Shown: positions 33,899 to 47,864 of the stretch, piece after piece
Numbering within the stretch: the stretch's first letter is position 1
Layout: each line of letters opens with the position of its first letter
Origin: Multifurca ochricompacta
Taxonomy: Eukaryota; Basidiomycota; Agaricomycetes; Russulales; Russulaceae
DNA: 64,000 nt
NCBI GenBank assembly: GCA_022496185.1
Contig: WTXG01000002.1
Location: forward strand, 248,001 to 312,000
Direction: 5' to 3'
Made by a program: the position numbers and the translations under genes
The notes under the pieces: model-generated
What the model saw: only the letters and a program-made list of their open reading frames with translations
Told to the model about the DNA's origin: nothing
Databases searched by the model: none

Positions 33899-36800
33899 TC
33901 ATTCCGTTATTTGTCGAACAAGTTCCGCGATCCAACTTGCAATTTGCATGGTGGCATTAGCCTTGTTTGCCGATAAAAACCCAAGGGCGACGCTCAACCC
34001 GCCCATATTCAACTCTTCCAAAGCTATCTTTTGCGTTCTTCCGGTGACAATGCTGCTTTCCTCGACCGTGGCTAATGTAGACAACGAGTTCCCCCATCCA
34101 GCAGATCGGTTCGGGTCCTGAAGAACAATGTGGAATACATTTGATGCGGCGCTCAGGACAGCAGGGTTCGAGGATCCCGAAAATGCATCTTTCACTCTCT
34201 CTTGTAATCCGTCATAGCTGTTTGCCCTGAAAGTGAGCTAGAGAAGGCGAACGGAGACGAGAGTACTGACCACATCGTGAGAACTTCAGGGTAGGCCATC
34301 GAAACATCAGAAAGCAATCTAAAGTAGATTTCTGTCTCGGCGTTCTCCCCCTGTGATATTTCCAACATGACGCCGATGAATGAAATCACAAGCAACGCGG
34401 AGTTGACGTCCGTGATGTTCAGCAATTCCAATGGGACGCATGGCACTTCTGCTTCAACTGCTCTTTCTGTTGGATCCTCTCCGGTGAGATACTCATCCAG
34501 GTTAGCATCCTGTAATAATTGCCGAAACGTCTCCTGCATCGTAGCTGCCGACAGCAACGCCAGGAAGTAACCAAGCGAGTCCGGCGCAACTCTAGAACTA
34601 GGGGCTACTTCCGAGTCACCATCGTCGCTTGATGCAGCATGAGTACTGACTCGTAACATAGTACGGAGGGCCTCCAGCGCGATGGGTTTGAGGGTTTTGA
34701 TTTTAAGGCCCTTGACCAATATCGCAGCTAGGGAGAATGAAAAGTTTGATTCAAAGGATATTTTGAGGCTTTGGTCAAGCTGATCGGCAATCTCCCGAAA
34801 ACCATGTCGGTGCTCGATCAGAGATTTCGGCACCCCGTGTTGTTGAAAAAGTCCTTGATTAGACAGCTGTGCAATCGTGACGCACAGTAGTTGCGATGCC
34901 TCTGCATAGAAAGCCATGTGTCCAAACTGAAGAAGTGCGACTGCGAGCCAGAAGATGGGGCCTAAGTACCGAGAACCAGCCTGTAGAGAAGGCACAACAT
35001 TGCGAATGCATCGAAGCATACTAACAACAGAGATGGTTGAATCTGTCGTTCGGATGAGAGTGCTCCTGAAGGCGACAAGCATTTGATAAAAGAAGTCATC
35101 ATCCACATCTGCTGTCGCAAGTTCTCCGAGGACGACAAACGCGCGGAACTGAATAGTTGGGGAGACTTGGAAGGCTGTTGACGTGACTAAACTCATCCAG
35201 CGGGCTCGCCACACGTTGAGCAATCCTAAAAAAAAGGCATAAAAATGGGCGGCGCAGGGGATGACAGGAACAAAAGGACCACCTCTTGTCTGGGCTGCAG
35301 CCTCCATCACGCGTATGAGGAAGCGTGTAAGCCCCTCTTGACAATCCAGAACCTCGCCATCTGTCATTGGATTGTAGACTACGAGCTCGTTCGTCCAAGG
35401 GGCGCGATTGAGACCGAAGAACTTCAGCGTCTCTAAATTGCTACCTTCTTCATGCAAATGACGTATTTCGGGGCCAGCAATTGCATCTGAGGAGCGGGAC
35501 AACCATAACGACTGCAGAAGATCCAGAACGAGCCCCCAGACAGTCGATCGAACCACGACTTCGCCGGTTGCTGCGATGAGTGTGATAATGTGTATGAGCT
35601 CAGGCGTATAGAACTGCACAACATTAGGTTGCTTCGATTGCTGGGAGGCAACCAGAGCTAGACGTGACAGTGACGCAATTTCGTTCCAATGTGGGTTCTC
35701 TGCAAGCGTGCCTGTAGGCTTCACAGAAGCTTTGCCAAGTGCCTGGATAACCTCATCCAGTAAAGTTAAACAATGTGCTAACATAATCCTACCTTGCGCA
35801 TTTTGGATAATATCTGGCCTCGAACGTTGATAGACGATAGGGGTGTCATGATCAGGGCGATGACTTCACAAGCGTGGGAGCTGGCCCCGCCGTCAATAGC
35901 CGCACGCATAAGTTCATCCAGGGCGATGTTTACGACGGCACTGTCGAGCTTTGCAATTTCTGTCCAGATGGCCTTCTGAGACGTCATAAGCAGCTGTGGG
36001 GAATATCAGTACATACAACACTCTAGGACTTGTACAGACTGCACCTGCGGATCCGCGATACTAAGCTCGATAAGAAGGCGTATACAGTCACGAAGTTTGG
36101 CTCCCGAGTGATCAAAGCTTGTATTTGTCGGCTCCGCAAAGATTGAGAGATTTTTAAGCCACGGGTTCATATACGATAAGCAGTGGAGTTTCAAAATCGG
36201 ATCCGACTTGGACAGCGTACTGCACACTTCTGATACAAAGTCAAGGGTAAGGTGAGGCACAAGGCTCGCGATTCGATCACTCAAAGAGACCAGGAAAGGC
36301 GAAGATGGGCCCCCGATCCATAGACCTGCGATACATGATGAATAGACAGCGGCGCCAACTGCGCAGCAACACACCTTTCGTTGTCAGAATTGGACTTGCG
36401 TCCAGATCAAAGGAGCCCACGACAGCAGAGAGTAGTTCATAGGACGCTCCGCTGAGCTCTGGGTTTTCTGTGCCCATGTTGCGCATGGCAATGTGAAGCA
36501 GAGCGGCGCTGACATTGGATAGCCTCGAAAATCGTTCCATGCCTGGCAAATTGGTCGCCCTTAGTCGCCCCTTAGCCGCCCGTATGGCCTGAGGAGGGGT
36601 ACTATATGTAAGAAGGGGATATCATCATTTACGGAAGGGCTCAGCTTGCCTTGACGATCTGGTCCCGCGCAACGGACGAAAAGTATAACGTGTTCGACTG
36701 CCGCGACTTTCGAATGATGAACTCCGAAGGATCATGTCCCGTCGAGACATTGTAGACATCACTGATCTCAGGAAAGGGGATAATTTCAACAGATTTACAC

Positions 36801-39800
36801 CCAAGTAACGGAGATATTTGCTGTGCTTTGTCCTAACGTTTGTAATTTAGCACGCAGCCTAAAGGCAAGGAAAACGGAACATACGGAAATGATGCGCAGA
36901 TGACTCAATCCAACTCGAAGGCTAACGGGTATTCGGACGTGGGGAGAGTGTCGCATTGTGACTTGCTCAAACACCTCGCATTGCTCTCCCTCGAGACTCG
37001 CTGGTTTAGGTATGATTCAGGAAAAGTGGGTAACAAGGCTGAAGGTTGAACTTACTTGCGTAAACGAGAGGTGCAGTAGCGTTGGCAGGGACAAAAGCCA
37101 GGAGCTCTTGGACCGAGGAGCACGCTTTGACCTGGCTTGACAGATGCGAGCCTGTTGACAGCGTAAGTAGAGCTGGAATCGTGACATAACGTACATACCC
37201 GCAGTAATGTTCCACAATCTGCGGAGATACTTGACCGCGGCTGCATTGGGATTTAGAATATAAGCCGTCTCAAACTTGGCCCGGAAATCGGATGGGATAA
37301 TCTCGATGCAGTACTTCAGCCATTGCATGGGAACCTGCGATGAGGAAGAGAACGCCGTCCAATCGAAGATAATCTCGAACGACCGCGCATCGGCAACAGA
37401 AGGTGACGTCAGGGTCTGCGTGTGTAGCAGCAACGGTTAGTAATCGGTAATCCTCTTATAGAGAGAATGCGAACATGTAACTCGCCTTGAAGATATGATA
37501 GAGCAGTAGCTCGATATCCAGCGTCTCTACGTCGAGTTTCGAGACGAAAAAGACAAATCTCGCTTGGTCATCCTGGAAAGCAAGCGGTCTGAACAGAACG
37601 TGCATGCACACTTGGAAGAGTAATTACCTTTCCAGCACCAGCCTCGACAAAGATGTCTCGGACTGCAGTTACATCTGCTCGATCGTACCGAGCCATGAGG
37701 TCCAGATACTCCCGATGCTCCAGGCTCGACAGTATTGAAAGACGCGGGACCTCGATAGGCTGGCCAAGATCCACCAGCGCGCTGCAGAGCGCGTCCCATG
37801 CGCGCTTGCCATTGATCGCGGAGGCATCCCCTTCTATTGATGGCTTCAAGAAACTGAGGAGTTCCTTCCCAACCTTGTCAGCATGTTTGGAGAAAAAACG
37901 ATGCAAAACGATGGTGTCCGTGTCGTCGTAAGTGACACCTTTCCATTCGTGTGAATCCTTCTCCTCGTCATTCAGCGATGGATTGTATCTCTAAACGTGA
38001 TCATAAGAGGTGGAGTAAAACAAACGACTGTACACATACGCTCAACTCGCTCAAAAATTTGAGCACATCCATGATTTTTGACTCAGGAACGGATTCAGGA
38101 TTGACATGTGCACCTCTCTACCGAACAGGACATTATTGGCGAGCGTTTGGATTATCTTAGCAATCATCATTAACCCCTGACGGAGTACCACGGGGTTTTC
38201 TTGAGGCATTTCGACATCGATTTCCGAAGGAGAAACAACGACGGGTGATATAAACCTTTGATAGGGTCATTAGAAACCCTCTAAGGATATCTCTATGCGA
38301 ACAGACCGGAGAAAGACAAACGCGCCAAGGGCAGCGAATCGTGCATTAGGCCAGAATTTTTGTCTTCAAGATACTTGAGACTCTTCAGCCGAAGAAAAAG
38401 AGGGAGATACAAACACAGCTTTGTAAATGTGAGCGCAGAGCTCGTGAAACATTCTTGGCATGCTCGTCTGCCGTCAGCGGTTGAGCTACGGCAACCGTGA
38501 CTTTTACTCACGAGGGAAGAGCTGGCAACGACGACGAAACAATCGCCAGGAATGACGACGCTACGACCTCCACATTCTTCAAATTTTGTCGGAGTTCCTC
38601 TTCTGTCACCTTGGACGGGTCCAGGACGTATCCACGACCCGGTGGTAGCGATCCCATTGTCTTCATAAGCGGGACGATGAGACTGCGGAGGTAGTTGTAG
38701 CCGTGTATTCTTGCAAAATGAGACAGCAATCGTGTGCATGTCGAGTTGCCCCTAAATAACTCCGCCTCATTCTCTGTCAACTCGTGAGCGTTGCTCTGGG
38801 AGACTGATGACGAGGAATCCGCTCACCCGTCCGCGACACTTCCCGATCGATAAGGGTCTTCATCAAATTCATTAGCGATTCTCGAGTATCGAAAATATTG
38901 AGCAAGACAGGAATGATGACGTCCACTTCAGACGGAGGGCAGACTTCACAAATGGCCAGGGCAAGAGTGATCTAGATCATGGCGTATTTAGAACATGGGA
39001 CACAGACGACTTGAGGTGGGGATTTGTGCTTACGTCTGGCCCTTTCACTAGCTATACATGAAAAATAAGTACCGATAATACCTCCCGGTCTATTGCAAGA
39101 CACGTACCTCACACAACCGACTGCGCCCCGAAAAGCTGACAGGAGTCTCCTGGGCCTCAAATTTGGCACCTTGACCCATCACCCTGGCAAACACGTAAGA
39201 AAAGATGAGTCTCTGTCGTGGATCAGGGTCATATGCCATGGAGAGACTGTGCTTGACGCCACTCTCCGGGTTTGCGCTAATCAGGCGAGAAAGCGCTTCC
39301 ACGACAAGCTCGCGGATCTCTGCTTCGCGTTGTGAGAGTGGGCGCTAGTTGGCGGGGAGGGGAAGAGCAGGAGTACACAATGAGTATGATGCGTGAAAAG
39401 AAAAGGGGCAGATGAAATAGTATACACACTTGCGAGGCCGTAGACATCTCAGAGATTTCGTCATCAGACAGCTGGGGTGGTGTCGCGTCAGTGTTGGCAA
39501 GGGAGACACTCACACAAAATGCAGCTAACAAGAGAAAGGACTCGACCAAAAGACAACGTTCGCGTGATGAGATTACTGTAACGAATGAACACGCGGTTCA
39601 CAACATGACTCGCTTCGTCGCCAGCTGGGTTATCAAGGGACTTGAGCTCTAGCTTTTCCAAGAAGTGACCGGCAGCGCGTAGGCTCGCCACGTTCAATTC
39701 AGGCAGAAGACGCGCAGTGTCTGGGTCGTCGGCCTAGTAGGAAACGAGTCGGTGTCACTCAACGTTTTGAAAAAAAAAGGTACCCATTTCACACGCACTA

Positions 39801-42800
39801 GAGTGGGTCCTGAATCCACCCAAGCAAGATGTCCAGAATCTTCTGACGATGCGAGCTCGTGCTATCTTTGCGTAGCATATCTGGGCGGGAGAATACGCTA
39901 TCACACAAAGCGCAGAACTTAAGCCGGATGCGGTATGCCGGGATGTTGTCGAAGCCGTTTACAAAAGTAGCGAGTGAGTACAGCGTCGGGGTCATGTCCA
40001 CAGTTAAAACCTCGTCCTGCGCTTGCGCATTCTCGACCATGAGCTTCAAGACAGCGACGCACTATGGTTTCAAACTCGTCTGTGAGGATCGCAAAAGAAA
40101 GAAGACGTGGGAGCGCGCACTTGATCAAGGAAACGAGCAAATTCGTCAGTCCATTGAAGCTCGCCCTTGCTGTGAATGTCATCGATGATACTGGTCCTCA
40201 CCATCAGCAAATCTACACACGAGACGCCATCAATCCGGTGCTTACTCCTCGAAATGTTTCATAAGCTTTGGATATAACCGAATGCTCAGCTCGCTCCCGA
40301 GCGCCTCCTTGGCCGTCTCGCGCGCCATAACCGAGTCCGATATCAGCCTCTCCATCAAGAAAGTGATAAAACTGTTGATCAACACCCTTGGGTCCTTGAG
40401 GACACGCATCGAATCCGGCAGTAACTCTGCTGGTATAACGGAATGCAGAGCAGCAGGATCATGATGCTCGATGAGACACGCCGAGCCACACGACGCAAGG
40501 AACAAGGTCAAGTTCTGCCATTGATGTTGTTGTTCCTAAACAGATGTCAGAACAAGCGAAGGTTGAACGTGAACGAAAGTAGGCCCAGACGTACCTCGAA
40601 TGTCATCGATTTGTCACCGACTGGCACAGTTGAATCCTGCAGACTCTCCGCAGTCATCGGGTCAGACGGCGCGTTGATGACCAGTTCCGTCAGTGCACAC
40701 CACCGGAAGTAGCACTCTTCCCAGATGGCAACATAGGTAGCGTGCGGGATTGCCAAGGACCGGAACAAGCGTCGAACTCGCTTCTGCCATGCCACTCGGC
40801 CTGTTCCCAATTCGTTAAAACCGTAACGTCCAACTAAGGAGAGAAAGATGTTACCAACCGGTGATGACCGTCCTAGGCGCACCGATCTTCTCGTACACTG
40901 CATGACGGCTCACGCGCTCTTCTTCGGTCAATGCTGGATTAACGGGAACATCAGGCTGACGCTCTGCGATAGCGATAAGCCTCAGCGTCTGTGCGGCGAG
41001 ATTCGAGACGCCTGTGTCCGCGGATGTCAGCGAAACGGCACTGGCAAGTTCTAGCAGGGCGAAGGCGGGGACGCGGTGCCCCGAAAGTTGCATTAGGCGG
41101 GCGATGCTGTCAGGCTAATGTGCATGGTCAATATGTGAGGTCAGCGTGCCGTAGTGAGGGCGAGGCGTATGATGGCCGCAGTAAGTACGTACAGCTCCAT
41201 CCTGCACATATGTATCTGCAAATTGGCGACCGATCTCGGCCCACATTCGCTGGCGCTCGAGCTCAAGGCGGGCATTGAGCAACGCATTAGCGACTGTACG
41301 CATTGCCGCCGGCGTCACGGAAAGCTTCCATGGGCCGGCGGTCGCGTATAATGGATCACTCGGACGAAGTACATCGAGCTGCGAGCCAACCTGGCCGAGC
41401 GCGACAGCTATCGAGTACTGCACGCTTGTGTCCGTCTGCTGCTCCCAGACAGAAAGCGCCATCGGCATCCATGTGTCCATCTCGGCCTGGGTCAGCCCGG
41501 TGAAGCTCCAGCCAAGATTTGCGCGCCACAGCCCGAGAATCGCGATGAGAACGAGTTCACGATCCGAGACCGTCTCCGCAATGTAGCGCTTGGCTTTGGG
41601 CCGGAGTGACGCTCGCCTGAGCTTACCGGTTTCATCGACTTCGTTACGCCTGACACCGCCATACTGCAGGTGTTGTGTAGTTAGTCACGCAAAGAAAGGA
41701 ATAAGAAGTAGGAGGGGCTCACCTTGAATATGGTACGGAATCGACCTGCCAGCTCCTCAAAGAGTGGTCCTATTTCAGGCTGCCATGATATTACACGTGC
41801 CTGAGGATGCATCAATAAACTGTCGCCCTAACTTAAGCCGACACCAACGCACCTCGACGCTCAGCGTGACCGAAGCCTTGATTGCTACCAGCTTCACTGC
41901 ATCCGAGCGCTCAGGCTCCAAGCACGTCTTGAAGAGAGGGAGCACATCAGCTAAAGGTGAAAACCTGTACAATGCAACTAGAGCGTCCGCAAATATAGTG
42001 ACATCAATCTCGTCAGGCGACTCCCAGAATGGTCGTTGATTGTCCCAATGGGAAAGAATGCCCTGCACGGTGGTTAGGTGAAGACTCATGAGAAGAAGGG
42101 CGGTGACGACATGCTTACCTGAACTTCGTGAATATAATCAGATACGTTCGCATGGATGGGGAGATCCTTCCCAAAAGAATCTGGACGTGCTCGTGCAGCT
42201 CCCCTGCAAAGGTCAAGAATGCATACAACCGAGACGTCTCGTAGCTTATTGGGTGTCTGAGCGACTTTGCCGAGTTGGTCGGTAAACTGCAAGAGAGCGA
42301 TCAGAAAGTTGACGCGGACTAGCTAGGGCCATGTAGGCACCTTCTTTAGGCTACTCTTGCTCGAGCCCTTCAAGTCCGTGCGCATCCGCTCCGACGAGAT
42401 GACCGCGAGCGCGGCAAGCGTTGGCCAGAGAGCGCGCGCACTTGCAGCCTCAGATGGATCCCATAGCAGATCAAATACGCGCTCCGGCGTGCCTTCAAGC
42501 CGACGGTGCGTACGGATGGCTTCATTATACTCGTCCGGAAACATTCCGATCCAATTCCAGATGGCCGTTCGCAGAGGCACAGCAACCGCGACCTTGACTT
42601 CCTGCTTCATGTTGACCAGTAGGGACGATAGTTCTAGCAAAGGGGAATAAATAAGCATCCCAGTAACTGTTGCAAACAGGTACCTTGCAAGATCTGAACG
42701 AGACGAGTGCGGTCCAGGGAGCTGTGCTTCATCAAGTTAAGGTCGACAATATCGGGGTTGTCATCGGGAGAATTGGCGAGGAAACGAATCTTGTGACGGA

Positions 42801-43962
42801 TGCGCTGCAACACGACAGGCCAATTTGACGCGGAAAGGTGATAGACAATGCGGCCAGCAAACTTTAGGATCAAAGCATTTAATGAGAAATGCGACCTCGC
42901 AAGGACTTTTGGTGTCTTCTCGAGCTTAGTGTTATGTTGTGCCAAGGGGATAACGGTTACTTGTGTCATTTGAGAACCGTTGACAGAGGTCGAGGAAGCA
43001 TTCGTTGGTCGCGACGATGAACCTTGGAACTGCGCTTCGCCTTCGAGACTGATATCGTCGGAGATATACGGTGGGGAAGTTGATGGTGCATCAACGTTAT
43101 CTATGGTCTCAAAATCGTGGAACGTAGCCTCGAAGGAAAGATTGGCTGAGGACATCAACCGGCCCTCCGGAGGGGCAGTCTGGCGGAGGAAGACAACCAT
43201 TAAACTGAGAATATATTTGGCACAATGCTCATCCAATGGAGGTGGTTCTGTCAAGAAGACAGAAGAGGAAAGATACTCTGAGGAAGGTTGTTGGCTCTTC
43301 CTGCTGCTACGGCTGGTGATCATGGGGGATGCGGGTAGAGTCGCATTAGATGAAATCATTTGTGAACCAGTGCGTGGATCCTCTGTATGTCGATTCCATC
43401 GAGAAGCCATAGCGACAGAGAGAACCTTTAGAACGAAAAGTTGGGACTGAAGGACGTCGATCGTCCGAATATTATTTGCGTCCGTTTGCTGTTAGGAGAT
43501 AAGATAGTAAGGAAGTGAGAGAAGATGAAGATTGACAAACTTTGGCCAACTTATCCAGAACCTCTGTCAAAGCAAGACCAATAATATCAAGCGAGTCTTT
43601 AGACAACTCGACGAGACATTGGACAGTCTCGTCAACGGCAGAGTCGGTTTCTACTTGAGTTAAATCCACGCCTGAATTAGAGGGTAGCTGAGGGTGATGA
43701 AGATAAACAAGACAGAAGAAGTAGGAGAGGGAGAGAGAACCTTGTTCCTAAGACGATTGACTAGTATGTGGATAATTTTTTGTTGGTGGGCCGTGGCAGG
43801 GGAAGTATTTGAAGAATAAAATGAGGGGGGCTGAGTTATCATTGCTGCTGTAAAACCATGATGTGATTCTGTACTGCGATGTTGTCTAACGGAACTTGAC
43901 GGTGTGGAAGAAGAATGATTTGCGGAGGCAGATGGACGACGGACAGGTATTGCGGGCATCAT
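33899..43962 (-). CDS. neurofibromin-type Ras GTPase-activating protein (IRA/NF1)
   Basis: This is a fungal neurofibromin that turns off Ras-cAMP/MAPK signalling. The gene spans 10 kb with roughly 25-30 short introns, for about 2,800 residues, the length of animal NF1. Starting at [19 protein letters not shown], order from the N-terminus: a large helical (HEAT-like) region to about 39100; the RasGAP domain at about 38790-37600, with the arginine finger in [35 protein letters not shown], then the fingerprint [20 protein letters not shown] rebuilt across an intron, and [20 protein letters not shown]; a Sec14-PH module at about 37430-36640, ending [20 protein letters not shown] and [13 protein letters not shown], near-identical to NF1; and a C-terminal helical domain at 36550-33899. 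At 38075-38079 a T5 run (A5 on the coding strand) should be one base longer to keep [11 protein letters not shown] in frame. Confidence 0.9.
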
Positions 43963-44973
43963 AAAAGGGGGATTGGATTTTTGGGGGGAATGGGGAAGTG
44001 GTGGAAGATTATAGTAAAAGAAAGGATTACGATTGTTTGTTGGCCCTACCACGATGGCAAGGCGATGAGCGAGCGAGTGAGTGAGTGTGGGTGGGTGTGA
44101 GTGCGAGTGTGAGTGCGAGTGTGAGCGTGAGTGTGAGTGTGAGTGTGGAGGGTTGTGAGCGCGGCGCGAGTTGTGTTTCTTCCCTTCCGGACACGATGAC
44201 CGAGCGCCGATAATTACTATAATAGGTAACGACCTACCGACCACCTCGCCGACCGAAGGGGACGAGGATTTACAAGGATCCACACCCACAAGGAGGGGAG
44301 TGAGTGTGAATAGTGAGTAGTCGTCGGTCTTGATATCTTTCTCTCGTCTCGCCTTTCTCGCTCTCGACGACAGCGACTGACTCGATTAGATGAAGATGAT
44401 TTTATTTTAAAATAAAATCTAATCTATAATTTCCATCATCTTCGCGTGGCTGTACTGCCATCCATCATCATGTGGATTGCAGGCCGACTCGGTCCCCACA
44501 ACTCCTCAAACCAGATCGATTTAGTCCTTTCCGCCGCTGTGCACTACAACGACGACACGACGAAACACTATCCAACCCAACTCCGCCACTTCCGCACTCC
44601 GCAGATGGGTTGATCGAGTCGAGTCGAGTCCGGATCGACAGTCTTTTGAAGAGGCTCTGTTGTGTTGCTGCTGCTGCTCCTCCTCTTGCTCCTCCTCTTT
44701 TTTTCTCTTTTCTCTTTTTCTCTTTCTCTTTCTTTTATTATTATATCTCTTTTTGCCCGTCACAGCAGAAACTCTTACAATTAACGTCTCCTATATTTCT
44801 GGGATTGTCTATAACGCCACCTTTTTCTTGCTATCGAGTCCTTTCACTTGCTTTGTCAAGTCACCTTTTTTTTGCCATTGTTTTCTCGTTTTTGTAACCT
44901 CTACACCCTTCGGGAAACCAGTCTCATCCTTGGTCAAGTATCTTCTAGTCTCATTCCTCCTAATTCATTCACA
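43963..44973. promoter_or_regulatory. divergent intergenic region (neurofibromin / NGR1-like)
   Basis: A 1,011-bp gap between divergent starts. It holds a GAGTGTGAGTGC repeat (44065-44149) and pyrimidine-rich tracts near 44680-44750 and 44860-44900, likely in the 5' UTR of the plus-strand gene. That UTR may carry an intron. Confidence 0.5.
44065..44149. repeat. GAGTGTGAGTGC-type repeat
   Basis: About 85 bp of alternating GAGTG/TGAGTGC-like units in the 5' flank of the neurofibromin gene. Confidence 0.85.
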
Positions 44974-47864
44974 ATGTCCCGTCGAGACGTTACAGGTCCA
45001 GAGTTCCCACCAAACTCAGCGACCTATGAACCTCAAAGGATTCTGACTCTCTCACCTTCTAAACCGTCATCTCCTCGATCTTTTGGAATGCAAGGTCAAG
45101 ATTATGGTATCAGTATCAATCATATTGACCCTAATGCATGGTCGTCCCCACTCGCCGGTACAAATAGTCGCATTCCCAATTTACCGCTTCAGCTTCACCA
45201 CCCCAACCCTCTTCCTCCACCTCGACCTCATCTCTCTTCCTCACCTCCCAACAGCGGGTCCGCCGGCTTTCAAACTTTCGACAGTATCCGCAACGGTCTC
45301 CATCTACAGCTGACTTATACGGAACGAGACCCCCACTCCCTGCCTGCTTCACAGGCGACCGTCAACCCGTCGTCTCAGTCGCAATTTGTCTATTCGTCAT
45401 CCGCTGCCGCCCCGCCCTCTTCTACCTCCCCTCTGACACCCTCTTCGCTCTGGTGGGGTGAGCTCGAACCCTGGATGGATGAAGAATACGCTAAACAAGT
45501 CTGCGGTCTTATGGGCTGGGACCCAATCAGCATCAAGGTTCCTCATCCCCCTCCGGATTCCCTCACAGGTCAGCAGGCCAACAACCCGGGTTATTGTTTC
45601 CTCACTTTCCCAACCCCCGCGCATGCCGCCTCGGTGCTTGCTCAAATCAACAACAACGGGAGCGGGACTCCCATCACTATGCCGAACTCGAACAAACCAT
45701 TCCTTCTCAACTGGGCATCTTCGACACCCATCCCGCCATCACTCCCCCCCCCTGGCTTTACTACCCAGCAACAGCAACACGCGAAAGAGTACAGCATCTT
45801 CGTTGGTGATCTCGCTCCAGAAGCTTCCAACTCGGATCTCGTTGCCGTCTTCCGCAATCCGGTACTTGGTTTGCGCAACGACCGTGAACCTAAGTTTATC
45901 CGCCCATTTTTGAGTTGCAAAAGCGCAAAAATTATGCTCGACCCCGTCACGGGTGTCTCAAGAGGCTATGGCTTTGTTAGGTATGTTACATCTATCCTAT
46001 TGAAGGCTTACCTACACCCACTCGCCCCCTACAGATTCACGGATGAGGCTGACCAACAACGTGCCTTGATCGAGATGCACGGCCTCTACTGCCTTTCCCG
46101 GCCAAGTGAGTATTAGCGCCCTCTTTGTTCGCCTGATCGAAACACCTATTGTTCGCCTAATCAGTGCGCATATCTCCCGCGACCGCCAAGTACAAGGCTG
46201 CCCCCACCGAAGATCTTCCGCAAGTCCAAATCCCGCCTCAAAGCATCGCCCCATATTCGGCTACCCATGCTCTTCCGCTCCCTGTTGTGGCTCCTACGAA
46301 CAGCATCTCGTCCCCTATTGTGGGAGCTAGTACCGGTGCCACGAGCTCCTCTAACTCGCTTAGTAGCTCCGGCATGTCCTCATCTGCCTCGTCTTCCTCG
46401 GTCTCTGCACCATCGCTTAGCTCCGGCCCGAGCACGAGTGGTTCAAGCTCGACATTAGCGAGCACGGACTCTAATGAGCGCCAACAGAATGTACTGACAC
46501 AATACGCCAATTCGACCCCCTCCTCGAAACCGATCTCAGATGCACCAACTTCGATTACCTCTCCATTTGCACGTCAAGGCGCGGGCATGGAGCAAACACG
46601 GTACTCGCTCGTGGAGGAATCATGGAAGCACCAGGCGCAGGCCCGCGCGATTTTAAGTAATCTAATCGGGCCAAATGGTGAACAGCTCACGTCCACGGAT
46701 CCCTACAACACTACCGTCTTTGTTGGTGGGCTGTCACCGCTTATCTCTGAGGAGACCTTGAGGACATTTTTTGCCCCTTTCGGTGACATTCATTATGTGG
46801 GTTTCTCCTACTTTATCCATGTGACCTTTGCCTTGACGTTTGTTCTGTCTTCGTTCCTGTCTTCGTAGGTAAAGGTTCCTGTTGGAAAGCACTGCGGCTT
46901 TGTACAGTTTGTACGGAAAGCCGACGCCGAGCGAGCCATTGAAAAGATGCAAGGCTTCCCAATTGGAGGCAGCCGAATCCGCCTTAGTTGGGGCCGCAGC
47001 CAATGTAATTGATAGCTTTATTTGCCCCATATGCACTTGTTTTAACGATTCAAACACACAGATAAAGCTGCGCAGGCGGCGGCACAGGCGGCGCAGGCAG
47101 CTGCATTACAGGCACACCTCCAAAGCCAGATGATCACTCCACGTGGTACTCCGATCACTATGGAACAGACCGTTCAGCTTCTCCAACAGATGCAGCTTCA
47201 AGGCTTTTTCAATCCCGTGGCTAACGGTGACCAACAGGGCCAACAAAACCAAGCTCAAGGTCATCCTCAACCTACGGGGTCACTAAATGATGGATCGTTG
47301 CGAAACGTGGTTTTTTCTACGCGCGACCTCGATGGCGCTTCGCCGTTTAGCTTGCAACCCTCTGGGGGATATGGGGATGTGCGTACGCCTCGTGCAGGTC
47401 TTTCCACCACGTCCTTCTCTCCTTTCTCGCCCGACCCAAACCTCTTTTCTGGCTCATCTGGGTCGGCCCCAAAGAAGCCGGAGCCCCTTTTGCATCACCC
47501 ACCGTCGTCTACCGGCTTTGCGCAAGGGTTCGGTTCTGGCCCTGCAGTGCCGCATGATGCAAGCAATAACCTGGGTGCGAATGGGCCGGTAACCATGCCG
47601 CGCTACACTATGTACTACGAAAAGTCTGCGGCGGCGACGATTTCACGCCCACCTTCAGGGTCACTTAACATGGTATCACACCCCGAGCGGCGGGAATATT
47701 TTGAAATCCCGGAGCATGAGCACGATGCGATCACAGACCTCAATGGTACGCTGGCGAGCCTTGACCTCGACAGCGCATACCATCATCAATCTTCCTCTGC
47801 ATCCGTAATGGCGTCAACGCCCGTGGCATGGAAAAGGCCCAGCAGCAGCAGTCCACCGGCGTAA
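44974..47864 (+). CDS. NGR1/NAM8-type protein with three RRMs
   Basis: This is an RNA-binding protein of the Ngr1/Nam8/Csx1 family, which acts in mRNA stability, stress response and alternative splicing. Exons 44974-45980, 46035-46105, 46165-46796, 46869-47004 and 47062-47864 give 882 residues. RRM1 (about 165-250) has SSLWWGELEPWMDEEYAKQ, the typical tryptophan-containing NGR1 first domain, and ends PGYCFLTFP. RRM2 (about 265-360) has EYSIFVGDLAPEASNSDL, SRGYGFVRF and QRALIEMHGLYC. RRM3 (about 550-630) has NTTVFVGGLSPLISEETLRT, HCGFVQFVRK and GSRIRLSWGRSQ. The regions between are Ser/Thr/Pro-rich. After RRM3 come Ala/Gln repeats (YKAAQAAAQAAQAAAL) and a Gln-rich tail, features of prion-like domains. 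No frame break is needed. The ATG was chosen after a pyrimidine-rich leader. Confidence 0.92.

Noticed and set aside
43963..44289. Upstream extension of the neurofibromin frame with a His/Ser repeat
   Set aside because: The HSHSHS run is the translation of the GAGTGTGAGTGC repeat in the 5' flank. The later [11 protein letters not shown] is a more natural start.
44660..44900. Long pyrimidine-rich frame upstream of the NGR1-like start as coding
   Set aside because: The residues are a CTC/TTT-coded Cys/Ser/Phe/Leu run in a leader. The conserved MSRRDVTGPEF begins later, at 44974.
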